Shown piece after piece: positions 55,178 to 64,000 of a stretch of DNA of 64,000 bases (positions are counted from its first letter, which is position 1; the number at the start of each line of letters is the position of its first letter). Below the pieces are notes generated by a model. That model was given only the letters and a program-made list of their open reading frames with translations. It was not told the DNA's origin and ran no database searches. The stretch spans positions 186,001 to 250,000 of the forward strand of contig NZ_JACHIF010000008.1 of assembly GCF_014203045.1 (NCBI RefSeq). The letters run 5' to 3'. The translations under genes were made by a program, and so were the position numbers. The stretch comes from Prosthecobacter dejongeii. Lineage in GTDB: Bacteria; Verrucomicrobiota; Verrucomicrobiia; Verrucomicrobiales; Verrucomicrobiaceae.

Positions 55178-58100
55178 ATGTCATGCTTTATGCCTCGATT
55201 TGACGGGTGCCTGAACGGTTTGCTCAAGACTTCCATTTTGATGTGGTTCTCGGCTGTATCTTCGCTTTCAGCAGGGGAATTTGACACTATATCCAACCTG
55301 GCTTCTGGTCGCAGTGGCTGTACCGCGACCCTGATGACAAACGGGGAGGTTCTGATCGCCGGAGGACTAGGAATCGGAGATCTGGCCCTGGCCTCGACGG
55401 AAAGCTGTGACATGCGCACGGGCAGGGTGGCGGAGTCCACTCCCCTCGCGGCGGCGCGTAGCGGTCATACAGCTCTGCTCCTTCGTTCAGGACGCGTTCT
55501 TGTAACTGGCGGGACTGGAACAGGCGGGGTCATGTCTTCTTGTGAAATATTTGATCCGAAGACCCGGGTTTGGTCCACCGCTGCGGCCATGGGACAGGCG
55601 CGCAGCGGACATACCGCAACCATGCTGTCTGATGGACGGGTGATGGTCGCTGGGGGGCTGGGAAACGGAACTGCTCTTGCGTCTGTGGAGATCTATAACC
55701 CTGCCGCAAACCAATGGACCGCGGCTGATGACCTGGGAACGGCGAGGCAAGGACATACGGCTTCTCTGTTGCAGGATGGTCGTGTGTTGGTACTCGGGGG
55801 GCAGGGGACCGGAGGACAAACCCTGGCTGTGGCTGAAATCTACGACGTAACAGCTAACCAATGGGATGGAGCTCTTTCCATGGCAACGGCCCGTCATCAC
55901 CACACTGCTACACGTTTGGTGGATGGTCGGGTGCTCGTGGCTGCGGGGCAGGGCAGCGGACCCTTGACTTCCGTGGAGATTTTTCAGCCAACTTCGGGGC
56001 TGTGGAGTACAGCAGATGCACTTTCGACCGCAAGATCCCATGCGGGTGCCATTCTGTTGGTGGATGGTAGGGTGCTTGTGCTCGGTGGCCAAAATGCCGG
56101 GACACCGTTGGCAGCTTCTGAGATTTTTGACCCGGAGACAGGCGATTGGTCTTCTGCCGGCGAGGACCTCACCCAGGCGCGTCATTCTGCGGCCGCCCTT
56201 GCATCTCCGCAAGGTGACGTGTGGGTGGTGGGTGGTCAGGGAACTTCAGGAAAGGTGGCTGCCGTCGAACGGTGGCGTCATCTGGCTCCCAAGTGGCAGC
56301 CTGCGACAAGCATGCCTGCCGTACGTTATCTGTCTTCATCCGTTTTGCTTACCGATGGAAATGTTTTGATAAGCGGGGGCTCCCGCCCAGGAGGCACGTA
56401 CTCCAGTGTGGTCGTCTATCAAACTGGGAGCGGACAATGGGCCGCCACAGGCAGCCTGCTTACTGCGCGTTATCTGCACAGTAGCACCCTTTTGCATGAT
56501 GGCCGGGTCCTGGTGGCGGGCGGTCTCGGGTCCAACAATATTCCGCCTGTGAGCTGCGAAATATTTGATCCAGTGGCAGGGACGTGGAGTGCTTCAGGAA
56601 ATTTGGGCACAGGTAGCTACTACCATACGGCAACGTTGCTATGGGATGGCCGGTTGCTTCTCGCCGGAGGCACCTCCACAGGGGGCATCCTCAGCAGGGC
56701 GGCTTTGTTTGATCCTTTGTTGGGCACATGGCAGATCACCGGGAGTTTGATGCTCGCCCGTTCGAACGCCTCTGCCAGTTTGCTCAAAGATGGCCGGGTC
56801 ATGGTCAGTGGCGGGATCTCTCCGTTGGGACTGGCCAGCGCATCGGTGGAGATTTATGATCCGGTGACGGGAGCCTGGTCTTCAACAGGGAGCATGGTGC
56901 ATGCGCGCAGCTTCCATACCTCTAATTTGCTGCCGGATGGACGAGTACTGGTCACAGGCGGTAACAATGATGAATCTCAACCGGAGGAGGAAGCTGAAAT
57001 TTACGATCCCGGTACTGGACGATGGTCCGTTGCTGGCAGCATCGCCATGGCTCGCTATCTCCACGAATCGGTTTCGCTGCCCAGCGGAGAGATCATTATT
57101 CTTGGTGGATTGGATGTTAATGCCAATTCAATCTCCGCAGCGGAAATCTTTGATCCTCACACATCAAAGTGGACTGTGACCACCCCCATGCCAGATAGCC
57201 GCTACTACATGAATGTCGTATTGTTAGGGGCTGGGAAGGTGCTGGTGGCTGGTGGTATCGGAACCGAAGGCGCTTTGGATTCAGCTGCAATCTATGATCC
57301 CGGCCAGTCTGCAAAGCTGCAATCCAGACCCTTGGTCAACTTGGCTGTTTTCGATTCAGGCGACCGACTAGTGGTGAACGGCAGTGGTTTCACAGATCGT
57401 CCTGAAGCTGGAAGCGGGACGACACAGAATTCCGCAGTCAATCATCCGATGGTTCAGTTAAAGTATCTAACGAACGGATATTCGGTCTTTGTCGAAGCCG
57501 ATAGCACTTCGGCCTTTTCCGATTCGCTGTTTTCTTCCGCACAGGTTAGAAATGTCCCGGTGGGGCACGCTTTGCTGACATTGTATTCGGCTGGAGTGCC
57601 CAGTTCCGGGAAAATAGTTTATGTACCTGAGCCTGCGGTTGCTAAGCTGCGAGTACAACAGCCTGCAGGTGCTGACTTTGCCAGCGGTGGCCAGACCAAT
57701 TTCGGCTTGGTCCTGGTGGGGCAGGAGAGCAGCCGCACCTTTGTGATCACCAATGCGGGACGTTCAGATCTCATCTTTACCAGCGGTCTGGAGGGGGGAG
57801 ATGCCTCCATGTTCAGTATTACGTCTTCTCCGACCTCTCCTTTGTCCGGTCCAGGCAGCAGCACGGAATTGACGATCCGGTATAGACCCACGGGACCCGG
57901 GCCACGGGCGGCCACACTGAGGATATCCAGCAATGATCCGGACCGCCCTGACTTTACGGCTCTTCTTCGCGGCACCAGCTTTTCCAGTGATGCGAATCTG
58001 TCCGGTCTCGAGGTGAGTTATGGTTCATTCACGCCAGTGTTTTCTCCGGCAGTCACCGCTTACAGCCTGGAGGTTCCTAATGGAATTTCCACCTTGAAGG

Positions 58101-58993
58101 TGACTCCTTCGCTCGCTCAGGCGGCAGCGACTTTGAAGGTCAATGGGGTGGTAGTAAGTTCAGGGCAGGCCAGTCCGAATATTCCACTGAATGTTGGGGT
58201 GACTTCCATTCAGATTGTCGTGACGGCGGAGGACGGTGTGGCCCAAAAAACTTATGGGTTGAGTGTCGGTCGTTCGGGGCCGGTAGAAATGGTTGTTGAA
58301 GAAGCTTCGGGGAGTACCTTGGTTGATGGGGGGACAAGCGATTTTGGTCCGTTGCTGACTGGCTCGGCTCTGACGAAAATCTACACCGTCCGCAATCTCG
58401 GATCTGATCATCTGACCGGACTGCAAATTCTCAAGGAAGGTTCGCAGGCTACGGATTTTGAGGTGCTGAGCCTCCCGGTGGCTCCGCTTGCAGGTGGTGG
58501 CACGACAACTTTTAGTGTTCGATTCACCGCCTCATCCGGTGGAGCCAAAACTGCGTTTCTTCGGATCAGCAGCAACGATGTGCTGCGCAATCCTTATGAC
58601 ATCCGTGTCACCGGTCATTCTCTGGCTTTCAATGTGGATGGAGACAGTGATGGTCTGAGTGACGCAGCTGAGTTTCAGATGGCGTCTCTGGGCTTTGACT
58701 GGCAGGTGGCGCAGGCAAGCCGAGTACAGACCTATTTTTCCACAGCCTCTGGTGCCGGTCTCTACAATTCAGCACAGATTGAGACCCTCCATGTTGGCAA
58801 GCCTCTGCTCAGGCGTGATCCTCAAACGGGACACTTTACTTTGACCGTGGGGCTGCGTCGTTCTACGAATTTGACGTCTTTTACCTCATTTCCACTCACT
58901 GCACCCCAGGTGACTATCAACGCTCAGGGGAAACTGGAGTTCCGGTTCAATCCTGCGGGACCGGTGGAGTTTTTCAAAGTGGATGCCGAGTGA
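55178..58993 (+). CDS. Secreted kelch-repeat protein with choice-of-anchor and cadherin-like domains
   Basis: A predicted secreted protein of about 1271 residues. The start is set at ATG 55178, downstream of the terminator stem, so that the signal-like segment LLKTSILMWFSAVSSLSA is near the N-terminus; ATG 55190 is an alternative. Kelch blades occupy about residues 30-680, with the repeat DGRVLVAGG followed by SVEIYDPxTGxWSxTG, at least a dozen copies. Then come two choice-of-anchor-D-like domains separated by a cadherin-like beta-sandwich domain (about residues 930-1020: LSGLEVSYGSFTPVFSPAVTAY). A Verrucomicrobia-type C-terminus ends FRFNPAGPVEFFKVDAE. Probably at the cell surface or extracellular, ligand unknown. 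It follows the giant gene but is separated from it by a strong terminator. Confidence 0.82.
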   Translation: MSCFMPRFDGCLNGLLKTSILMWFSAVSSLSAGEFDTISNLASGRSGCTATLMTNGEVLIAGGLGIGDLALASTESCDMRTGRVAESTPLAAARSGHTALLLRSGRVLVTGGTGTGGVMSSCEIFDPKTRVWSTAAAMGQARSGHTATMLSDGRVMVAGGLGNGTALASVEIYNPAANQWTAADDLGTARQGHTASLLQDGRVLVLGGQGTGGQTLAVAEIYDVTANQWDGALSMATARHHHTATRLVDGRVLVAAGQGSGPLTSVEIFQPTSGLWSTADALSTARSHAGAILLVDGRVLVLGGQNAGTPLAASEIFDPETGDWSSAGEDLTQARHSAAALASPQGDVWVVGGQGTSGKVAAVERWRHLAPKWQPATSMPAVRYLSSSVLLTDGNVLISGGSRPGGTYSSVVVYQTGSGQWAATGSLLTARYLHSSTLLHDGRVLVAGGLGSNNIPPVSCEIFDPVAGTWSASGNLGTGSYYHTATLLWDGRLLLAGGTSTGGILSRAALFDPLLGTWQITGSLMLARSNASASLLKDGRVMVSGGISPLGLASASVEIYDPVTGAWSSTGSMVHARSFHTSNLLPDGRVLVTGGNNDESQPEEEAEIYDPGTGRWSVAGSIAMARYLHESVSLPSGEIIILGGLDVNANSISAAEIFDPHTSKWTVTTPMPDSRYYMNVVLLGAGKVLVAGGIGTEGALDSAAIYDPGQSAKLQSRPLVNLAVFDSGDRLVVNGSGFTDRPEAGSGTTQNSAVNHPMVQLKYLTNGYSVFVEADSTSAFSDSLFSSAQVRNVPVGHALLTLYSAGVPSSGKIVYVPEPAVAKLRVQQPAGADFASGGQTNFGLVLVGQESSRTFVITNAGRSDLIFTSGLEGGDASMFSITSSPTSPLSGPGSSTELTIRYRPTGPGPRAATLRISSNDPDRPDFTALLRGTSFSSDANLSGLEVSYGSFTPVFSPAVTAYSLEVPNGISTLKVTPSLAQAAATLKVNGVVVSSGQASPNIPLNVGVTSIQIVVTAEDGVAQKTYGLSVGRSGPVEMVVEEASGSTLVDGGTSDFGPLLTGSALTKIYTVRNLGSDHLTGLQILKEGSQATDFEVLSLPVAPLAGGGTTTFSVRFTASSGGAKTAFLRISSNDVLRNPYDIRVTGHSLAFNVDGDSDGLSDAAEFQMASLGFDWQVAQASRVQTYFSTASGAGLYNSAQIETLHVGKPLLRRDPQTGHFTLTVGLRRSTNLTSFTSFPLTAPQVTINAQGKLEFRFNPAGPVEFFKVDAE

Positions 58994-59013
58994 TCGGGGA
59001 AAGGAAAAATCAC

Positions 59014-59053
59014 AAAAAAACCGCCGGGAGCACCCCAAGGACTCCCGGCGGTT
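59014..59053 (-). terminator. Intrinsic terminator after the NarL-type regulator
   Basis: Twelve-base arms AACCGCCGGGAG (59019-59030) and CTCCCGGCGGTT (59042-59053) with an 11-base loop, followed by a T tract on the minus strand (59014-59020). It also lies just after the kelch gene. Confidence 0.9.
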
Positions 59054-59085
59054 GATGTGAGGAGTTTATCAACTCCGGGTAGATC

Positions 59086-59724
59086 CTATTTTTCCACCCA
59101 GCGGACAGCTTCCATGAGCAGTTCGCGTGCGGAGGCAAGACCCAGTTTCTGGCGGATGTTAGCTTTGTGAGCGTCCACGGTTTTGGCACTCAGTTGAAGC
59201 TTCTCGGCGATTTCGTGAGAGTCAAAGCCACGGCCCACCATTTCGAAGACTTCAAGCTGGCGGTCGCTCAGCATGCGTCCTGGTTCACCACGGGAGCCGG
59301 AGCGGGGACCGCCACCGGAAACGATGCTGCCAAGAAGATTGGCACTGAAGAAGAAACCACCCCCGAGCACCTGGCGAACGGCCTGGAGCACACGGACTGC
59401 GCTTTCTCCCTTCATGATGTAGCCCATCGCGCCGGCACGGAGGCAGCGTTCGGCATACACGTTTTCATCATGCATGGAGTAAACCAGGACATGAATTTCT
59501 GGATGGCTCTGCTTAAGTTTTTTAACAAGATCCACACCGCTGCGGTCTTTCAGGGTGATGTCCAAGATGATAACATCAGGCTTCAGCTTGGGGATTTGGA
59601 GCAGAGCCGTATTGGCATCTTCAGAACTGCCAATGATCTGGAGGTCTTCTTGATTTTCGAGGATTTTCTTCAGACCTTCGATCACGATCGGATGATCATC
59701 GAGGATGTAGATTTTGTATTTCAC
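59086..59724 (-). CDS. NarL/FixJ-family response regulator
   Basis: A 212-residue two-component regulator. The receiver domain has LDDHP at the N-terminus, phospho-acceptor Asp55 in VIILDITLKDRSG, Ser83 in YSMHDE and Lys105 in YIMKGES. A Gly/Ser-rich linker leads to a LuxR-type helix-turn-helix: LSDRQLEVFEMVGRGFDSHEIAEKLQLSAKTVDAHKANIRQKLG (about residues 148-192). Its start overlaps the stop of the upstream histidine kinase gene by four bases, so the pair is coupled. A terminator follows. No target is evident. Confident. Confidence 0.95.
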   Translation of the reverse strand: MKYKIYILDDHPIVIEGLKKILENQEDLQIIGSSEDANTALLQIPKLKPDVIILDITLKDRSGVDLVKKLKQSHPEIHVLVYSMHDENVYAERCLRAGAMGYIMKGESAVRVLQAVRQVLGGGFFFSANLLGSIVSGGGPRSGSRGEPGRMLSDRQLEVFEMVGRGFDSHEIAEKLQLSAKTVDAHKANIRQKLGLASARELLMEAVRWVEK

Positions 59725-61991
59725 GGTTTGTATTTTTGCTTTTGGTTTGGTTTTGTCGTCGCTTGGGGTGACCCCTCCTCGGAAGGTAGGGGAAATTTGC
59801 AGGTGATTCTGACGCCTCCTTCAGGAGGGCAGTTCACAGAAAAGTCAGCATGGATCAGGCTGGCGCGGTAATGCATGACACGGAGGCCGATGCCTTCAAA
59901 GCCTGGGCGGCAATCAAAAGCGCGGCCATCGTTGTAAATTTCCATCACCGCTTGGGTCGGGCCTTCTTGACGGAGGCTGATCTCGATGTGAGTCGGGTTG
60001 CCATGCCGAATGGCGTTGTTGATGGATTCTTGGGCGATGCGGAAGAGGTGACTGCTGATGCTGGAATCCGTCACTTTAACCTCCATCTCCGTGATGAAGG
60101 TACACTCCCGTCTAAAACTGGTCCTGACAGTATCTGCTAACAACTCCAGAGATGCAGCCAAGTCACGATGTTGGATCGCGGTTGGGGACATGTTGCGGGA
60201 AAGTTGCCGCACTTGTTGGATTGCCTGCCGCACAAGCTCATGAATGCGGGCTGCTTCAGATTCCTCAGTGCCTTTTAGACGTAGTTGGAGCATCTCTACC
60301 AGGGCACCAATACCGGTCAGCAACTGGCCCACGCCATCATGAAGATCATGGCCGATGCGGGCTTGCTCCTGCTCAATGGCCTCCATGAGGTGATGTTGCA
60401 GTCGCTGTTGCTCGGTGATGTCAATCGCCGTGATGATGAAGCCTTCGATTTGCTGGTCAGCATTGCGCGTGGCCGTGTTATGGACCTGGATGATGCGAAG
60501 GTCACCCGACTTAGTTCTTGCACGTGAGATGGCCGTCACGCGGGGGGCTCCTTCGATTAGTTTTTTTAATCGTTCACGTGCGCGAGGTAGCTCCTCCGTA
60601 TCTACCAGACCGCTTTCCCAGATGGTCTTTCCTACGAGTTCCTTGGCAGAATAGCCGGAGATTTTCTCCACCGCTGGATTGACCTTTTGAATGTGGCCTT
60701 GGAGATCAACCAGGCCGATCATCGCGGCAGATTCTCGAACTAACGTATCATTGAGTTGCGATTGTCTTTTTAGCTCTTGCTCTGCCTGACGCCTCGCACT
60801 GATATCGGTGAAGATGATGATGCCCTGGCCACTTTCATGGGCGGTATCTGGTAGGAACGTGACGGCTGCGTGTGCGTAGAGACTTTTTCCCTCGCGGCGC
60901 TTGAGCGTGATCTCTATCTCTCGCCTAGGTTTGGAGTTGGCCTCCACCACCTGTTTCCAAAAATCTTCTTCCGGTCTGTTTTGCCCATCCAGTAAATCTG
61001 GAATGCGCATTTGTATGAGCTGCTTATCCGTGTAGCCCAACATGTATCGCAGCGCGGAGTTCACTTTCGTGATTTGCAAAGTCGTATCGAAAACGGCTAC
61101 TCCTGAAGGGTTGTTTTCGAATAAGCCGCGGTAGTAAGCGGCCTGCCGGCGGGTGAATTCTTCGGCGGCGAGTTGTTCCCGAATATCACGTGTGGTGACG
61201 AGAACTCTTTCTCCCGGTAGCCTTCGTAGCACCACCTCCACCTTATGTTTGCCACCGTCTTTTTGCAGGTGAGACCCGCGGATGGTCACCTTCTGGCAGG
61301 TTTTCGGAAGAGTGGGTTCCTTTTTCTTTCCTAAATCCATCTGCACCACGTGCTTGATGGAACGACCGTGCAATTCTGCCTGTGTGTAACCTAAAGTATC
61401 TAAAGCACCTTGGTTGGCAAAGAGGATGCGCCACTGCTCATCCACCAGAAAGATTCCGTCCACCCATTCCTCCACCAACGTGCGACAAAGTGCATTGAGG
61501 GATGCTTCATTTCGCAGGGCCTGGGTGGAAAGTGCGAGTGGTGTGATCACTTGCACAAAACCGATGGCCCTCGTCATCTCCCCTTGGGAGTTTCTTCGCA
61601 GGGCCCTCCAATCATGCTGAATCCACTCCCAGCGACCATCCCTACAGGCCACCCTCATCTGGACGGTGACGGTCTCTGCTTGGCCGCGTGTCAGTGTTTC
61701 GCGCCCTAGGCGTACCCGTTCCAAATCGTCTGGATGCACAAGTGAATCCCAGCCTTCGGGCAGAGACTGAATTTCTTCGGAGGCGTATCCGTAAAGCCCT
61801 GCCAGACGTTCACCATTCTCGATCAACTGCTGGCTTTCGAAGTCATAAATGTAAGCCACTCGATCTTCGATGCCATCAATCCAGGCGTTGCAAAGAGGCT
61901 CTGAATCCTGGCTGTCGAGGAGGGCTGATCTGGCTGAGTAACCGTTACGTCGTTCGATTTTGTGAACGAGGTTTCTTTCCTCAAGATCCAT
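59721..61991 (-). CDS. Multi-PAS sensor histidine kinase (HisKA_3 type)
   Basis: A 756-residue soluble kinase paired with the NarL-type regulator. Four PAS-like domains are read in order (about residues 45-150, 170-270, 300-410 and 430-540), with motifs such as GWDSLVHPDDLERV, LFANQGALDTLGYTQAEL, ALRYMLGYTDKQLI and AVEKISGYSAKELVGKT. The HisKA_3 dimer helix has RIGHDLHDGVGQLLTGIG (phospho-acceptor His about 546), and the HATPase ends GFEGIGLRVMHYRA. No membrane helix is seen. The start is chosen at ATG 61991 because AAAGGAG lies 11 bases before it; a GTG 90 bases upstream would add 30 residues. Signal unknown. Confidence 0.9.
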   Translation of the reverse strand: MDLEERNLVHKIERRNGYSARSALLDSQDSEPLCNAWIDGIEDRVAYIYDFESQQLIENGERLAGLYGYASEEIQSLPEGWDSLVHPDDLERVRLGRETLTRGQAETVTVQMRVACRDGRWEWIQHDWRALRRNSQGEMTRAIGFVQVITPLALSTQALRNEASLNALCRTLVEEWVDGIFLVDEQWRILFANQGALDTLGYTQAELHGRSIKHVVQMDLGKKKEPTLPKTCQKVTIRGSHLQKDGGKHKVEVVLRRLPGERVLVTTRDIREQLAAEEFTRRQAAYYRGLFENNPSGVAVFDTTLQITKVNSALRYMLGYTDKQLIQMRIPDLLDGQNRPEEDFWKQVVEANSKPRREIEITLKRREGKSLYAHAAVTFLPDTAHESGQGIIIFTDISARRQAEQELKRQSQLNDTLVRESAAMIGLVDLQGHIQKVNPAVEKISGYSAKELVGKTIWESGLVDTEELPRARERLKKLIEGAPRVTAISRARTKSGDLRIIQVHNTATRNADQQIEGFIITAIDITEQQRLQHHLMEAIEQEQARIGHDLHDGVGQLLTGIGALVEMLQLRLKGTEESEAARIHELVRQAIQQVRQLSRNMSPTAIQHRDLAASLELLADTVRTSFRRECTFITEMEVKVTDSSISSHLFRIAQESINNAIRHGNPTHIEISLRQEGPTQAVMEIYNDGRAFDCRPGFEGIGLRVMHYRASLIHADFSVNCPPEGGVRITCKFPLPSEEGSPQATTKPNQKQKYKP

Positions 61992-62428
61992 CTCACTCAG
62001 CTCTCCTTTGGCTGCAAACACCCCCTCTACGCGATCATGAGGATCTCGGAGAATATAGTTTTGCTGGGGGTTTAGACTCACTTTTTCAGTAAGAAATATT
62101 TTCGTTTTTAAATTTCAAATGGCAGCCTTAGGAAAGCTGATCCTGGGCTAGGTGCAATTCTTTTTTCTAAATACGCACGAAGTAGCTGCAAATGGTCTTC
62201 CCTAGGCCGCTCTCTACAGGGCGGCCACGCTTATTCAAAACCTCCTTGGGAATTTGAAGGCAGGATTCCTTTAATGCTCGTTTGAAGATCTCAAACGGCT
62301 ATTTTTTCATGGGGTATATTCACGCCATTCATCCGTGGAATGGTGGCCTGATCCGTTCATTGTCAGCATGATGCGAACATGGGAACCGATTTTAAACGAC
62401 CAAGAGTGATTGGTGCTGCCCAAACGTG
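61992..62428. other. Intergenic region between kinase and GxxExxY gene
   Basis: No convincing gene. The first part is AT-rich and contains the alternative kinase start. Two inverted repeats are seen: GGCCGC/GCGGCC (62205-62210, 62221-62226) and CGTTTGA/TCAAACG (62279-62285, 62291-62297), the latter followed by T6 on the plus strand. A short minus-strand frame at 62307-62558 overlaps the neighbouring gene out of phase and is not supported. Confidence 0.45.
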
Positions 62429-62839
62429 TCATTTTTGAGAATCGTTGGTTCCAGGATTCTCTCGTCTTTTGAGGGAAATGCGATGAATGCCTTTCCTTAA
62501 AACAGGCACTTGAAAATTTACAATCAAACCAGTCTTCAATCCACTGAGTTTTAGCCAAGTTTCCATGCCCCTTCGTTCCATTTCAGGCATTTCCTCACAC
62601 GCCAGCACTCTTACCATGAGTGCCTCCTCGATAACGAAATCTAAGCTCGCCGCCGCAAGGATCTGCTGACCACGATAGATGAAATTCAGAGGTTTACCGC
62701 GCTCATAGGGAATCTCCAGAGTTCGTAACTCGACCGCCAAACACTCCTCGTAGGCTTCACGTGTCAGTCCCGGGCCCAGTGTAGCATGTACTTGCATGCA
62801 GGCACGAATGACGATGTGCGGAAGGTCTTGAACGTCCAT
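62429..62839 (-). CDS. GxxExxY-family protein
   Basis: A 136-residue member of a family common in environmental Bacteroidetes, Planctomycetes and Verrucomicrobia, with an endonuclease-like (PD-(D/E)XK) fold in its core. The characteristic N-terminal GPGLTREAYEECLAVEL aligns with the family's GxxExxY motif, but the Glu position reads Arg here. The core has KPLNFIYRGQQILAAASLDFVIEEALMVRVLACEEM and LKLSGLKTGLIVNFQVPVLRKGIHRISL. No catalytic reaction is established for the family. Start ATG 62839. It is unlinked to the flanking genes, 230 bp from dhaL. Confidence 0.8.
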   Translation of the reverse strand: MDVQDLPHIVIRACMQVHATLGPGLTREAYEECLAVELRTLEIPYERGKPLNFIYRGQQILAAASLDFVIEEALMVRVLACEEMPEMERRGMETWLKLSGLKTGLIVNFQVPVLRKGIHRISLKRRENPGTNDSQK

Positions 62840-63069
62840 AGAGGATTACCTCGAATTTGAACACCTTGAATCAATACAAGCACATTCTAAAGCTGTCGCT
62901 TGTCGCATGGATAAATTTAAGAAATCTGGCATTCTTGTCAAAGTCTCATGGCTTTTATTTGCAGGGTTGGCCGCGAGCTCACAGGTCTTCTTCTCTAGCG
63001 ATCTCTTTGGTGAGCGGTTTCTCATTTTGAGCTTTGAAGTTGCTCATTGATCATTAAAACTCCATCACC

Positions 63070-63705
63070 ATGCCAAAAAACAGCCTCTCTAAAGACGAAG
63101 TCAAATCCATGCTTTTGCTAGCCTGCGAGCGCATCATCGCTGCTGAGCCGGAGCTTTCTGAGGCAGATCGTAACCTGGGCGATGGTGATCATGGACTGGG
63201 GATGGAACGCGGGATGAAGGCAGCGACTGAGAAATTGAATAGCGGTGAAGTCGAGTCGGTCGAAAAAGCATTTTCATCTGTCGGGATGGCGATGATGAGC
63301 AGCATGGGAGGAGCTTCCGGAGCGATTTTCGGCACCTTCTTTCGCCATGGAGGCAAAGCTTTGAATGGGCAAGAAACTTTGGATGCGGCAGGACTTGCGG
63401 CATTTTTGCAAGCTGGTGTCGAGGGGGTAAAGCAGCGTGGAGGTGCTGCGGTGGGAGATAAAACAGTGGTGGATGCAATGCAGCCGGCGGCAGATAAGGC
63501 AAGCCAAGTAATGAACCAAACCTTGAGCGATGCGATCGTGGCTATTCACGAGGCCTCTCTAGCTGGACTGGAGGCGAGCAAAAGCATGATCGCTAAATTT
63601 GGTCGTGCCAAAACCTTAGGAGAGGCCTGTCTCGGTTTTCCTGATGCGGGTGCCCTTTCAGTAACCGTCATCCTCGAGGCGATGAAGGACTACATCTCTC
63701 AGTGA
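63070..63705 (+). CDS. dhaL: Dihydroxyacetone kinase ADP/ATP-binding subunit DhaL
   Basis: A 211-residue DhaL-type subunit that binds the nucleotide and Mg in dihydroxyacetone kinases. Key motifs: ADRNLGDGDHGLGMERG (metal Asp residues, about residue 36), MGGASGAIFGTFF (about 78), GDKTVVDAMQPAA (about 135) and GRAKTLGEACLGFPDAGA at the end. The usual partner DhaK and the phosphotransferase component DhaM are not in the window, so it may be an orphan, a separate-locus subunit, or part of a different kinase. Start ATG 63070. Convergent with the TPR gene at the right edge. Confidence 0.9.
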   Translation: MPKNSLSKDEVKSMLLLACERIIAAEPELSEADRNLGDGDHGLGMERGMKAATEKLNSGEVESVEKAFSSVGMAMMSSMGGASGAIFGTFFRHGGKALNGQETLDAAGLAAFLQAGVEGVKQRGGAAVGDKTVVDAMQPAADKASQVMNQTLSDAIVAIHEASLAGLEASKSMIAKFGRAKTLGEACLGFPDAGALSVTVILEAMKDYISQ

Positions 63706-63722
63706 ATGTGAACCAACCTGTA

Positions 63723-64000
63723 TTATGGGGGCCAGTTACGAAGCATCTCATGCCCTTCGCGAAAGCGAGGGGCTAAGGAAATGGCATCTAGCAGATGTTT
63801 TTTGGCCTGGAATTTGTCTCGGCTTTTGTGCAACTGGGCTAGGTGGAAATGAGTTTGGGCGGCTGTCTCAGGCGCGAGAATTAAAACTCGACGATAGCTT
63901 TCAATGGCCTCCTCAGTGCGTCCCTCGGCTTCGGCTGCTTCTGCAAGTGCTTGCTGAGGAGTCTTTAGAAAGGGATTAAGGGCAATGGCCCGTTGAGCTT
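63723..64000 (-). CDS. TPR-repeat protein (5' end beyond the window)
   Basis: The minus strand is open from the right edge to a TAA at 63723-63725. It reads as tetratricopeptide repeats, including AQRAIALNPFLKTPQQALAEAA, EEAIESYRRVLILAPETAA and AKKHLLDAISLAPRFREG, with the usual helix pairs and the Pro at the repeat end. About 91 residues are visible and end RNWPP. The start is not in the window. It is convergent with dhaL (17 bp gap). TPR proteins bind other proteins; no further role can be read. Confidence 0.75.
   Translation of the reverse strand, partial: AQRAIALNPFLKTPQQALAEAAEAEGRTEEAIESYRRVLILAPETAAQTHFHLAQLHKSRDKFQAKKHLLDAISLAPRFREGHEMLRNWPP

Noticed and set aside
62307..62558. Short minus-strand frame downstream of and overlapping the GxxExxY gene
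   Set aside because: Out of phase with the family gene and without recognisable features.
63725..63979. Plus-strand frame of 84 codons at the right edge
   Set aside because: The minus strand of the same bases encodes clear TPR repeats open to the window edge.

Overview
The window looks like a chromosomal piece of a Verrucomicrobiota bacterium, probably near Verrucomicrobium/Prosthecobacter. This is inferred from content, not from a marker gene. The evidence is two very large secreted PVC-type cytochrome/dehydrogenase fusions, stand-alone and fused ThuA domains, a DUF1080 domain, a eukaryote-type (GSII) glutamine synthetase, GlnRS, giant beta-helix and kelch surface proteins, and spoIIM/RDD/DUF4129 membrane genes. 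No rRNA, tRNA, insertion sequence, phage gene or CRISPR array was seen. Gene density is high and many genes have clear hairpin terminators.

Layout. 1-7.1 kb: end of purN, a 1550-residue ThuA/discoidin/propeller/HEAT/cytochrome fusion, plsY and an unusual family-4-like uracil-DNA glycosylase. 7.1-15.6 kb: kinesin-light-chain-type TPR protein, glnS, a DUF1348 gene divergent from a TetR regulator with two inverted operator copies, htpG, and glnII with a sigma-54-type promoter. 15.8-19.6 kb: a phospho-signalling patch with a minimal kinase-like protein, an effector-like PI3/4K-fold protein, a PP2C phosphatase and a secreted beta/gamma-crystallin protein. 19.6-22 kb: a divergent sialic-acid pair (NanM-like epimerase and sialidase). 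22-32 kb: branched-chain metabolism, with ilvD and a divergent LysR gene, a 1203-residue DUF1080/SGNH/propeller/cytochrome fusion, and E1 alpha/beta 2-oxoacid dehydrogenase genes followed by ilvA. Between E1 beta and ilvA lies a complete transcription attenuator with an unannotated 20-residue Ile-rich leader peptide.

32-37.5 kb: a sugar-nucleotidyltransferase-like gene, then an operon RDD / SpoIIM / DUF4129-DUF4350. 37.6-42.7 kb: a phosphate-limitation module. A glycosyltransferase (agt-like), a PlcP-type metallophosphoesterase and phoU run leftward, divergent from phoB/phoR-like genes. The shared control region carries two GTGAC-N6-GTCAC inverted repeats and a Pho-box-like element. This matches the lipid-remodelling pair known from marine and soil Proteobacteria.

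42.7-59 kb: a small Pro-rich protein split by a -1 frameshift at an A-AAA-AAC heptamer, a secreted ThuA protein, a 3386-residue beta-helix protein with internal tandem duplications, and a kelch-repeat secreted protein. 59-64 kb: a NarL-type response regulator with a multi-PAS kinase, a GxxExxY-family gene, an orphan dhaL and, at the right edge, the end of a TPR gene on the minus strand.

The strongest new observations are the isoleucine attenuator in front of ilvA (29.7-29.85 kb), the plcP-agt-phoU//phoBR module with its repeat-rich control region (37.6-42.7 kb), and the effector-like kinase next to a PP2C phosphatase (15.8-19.1 kb).
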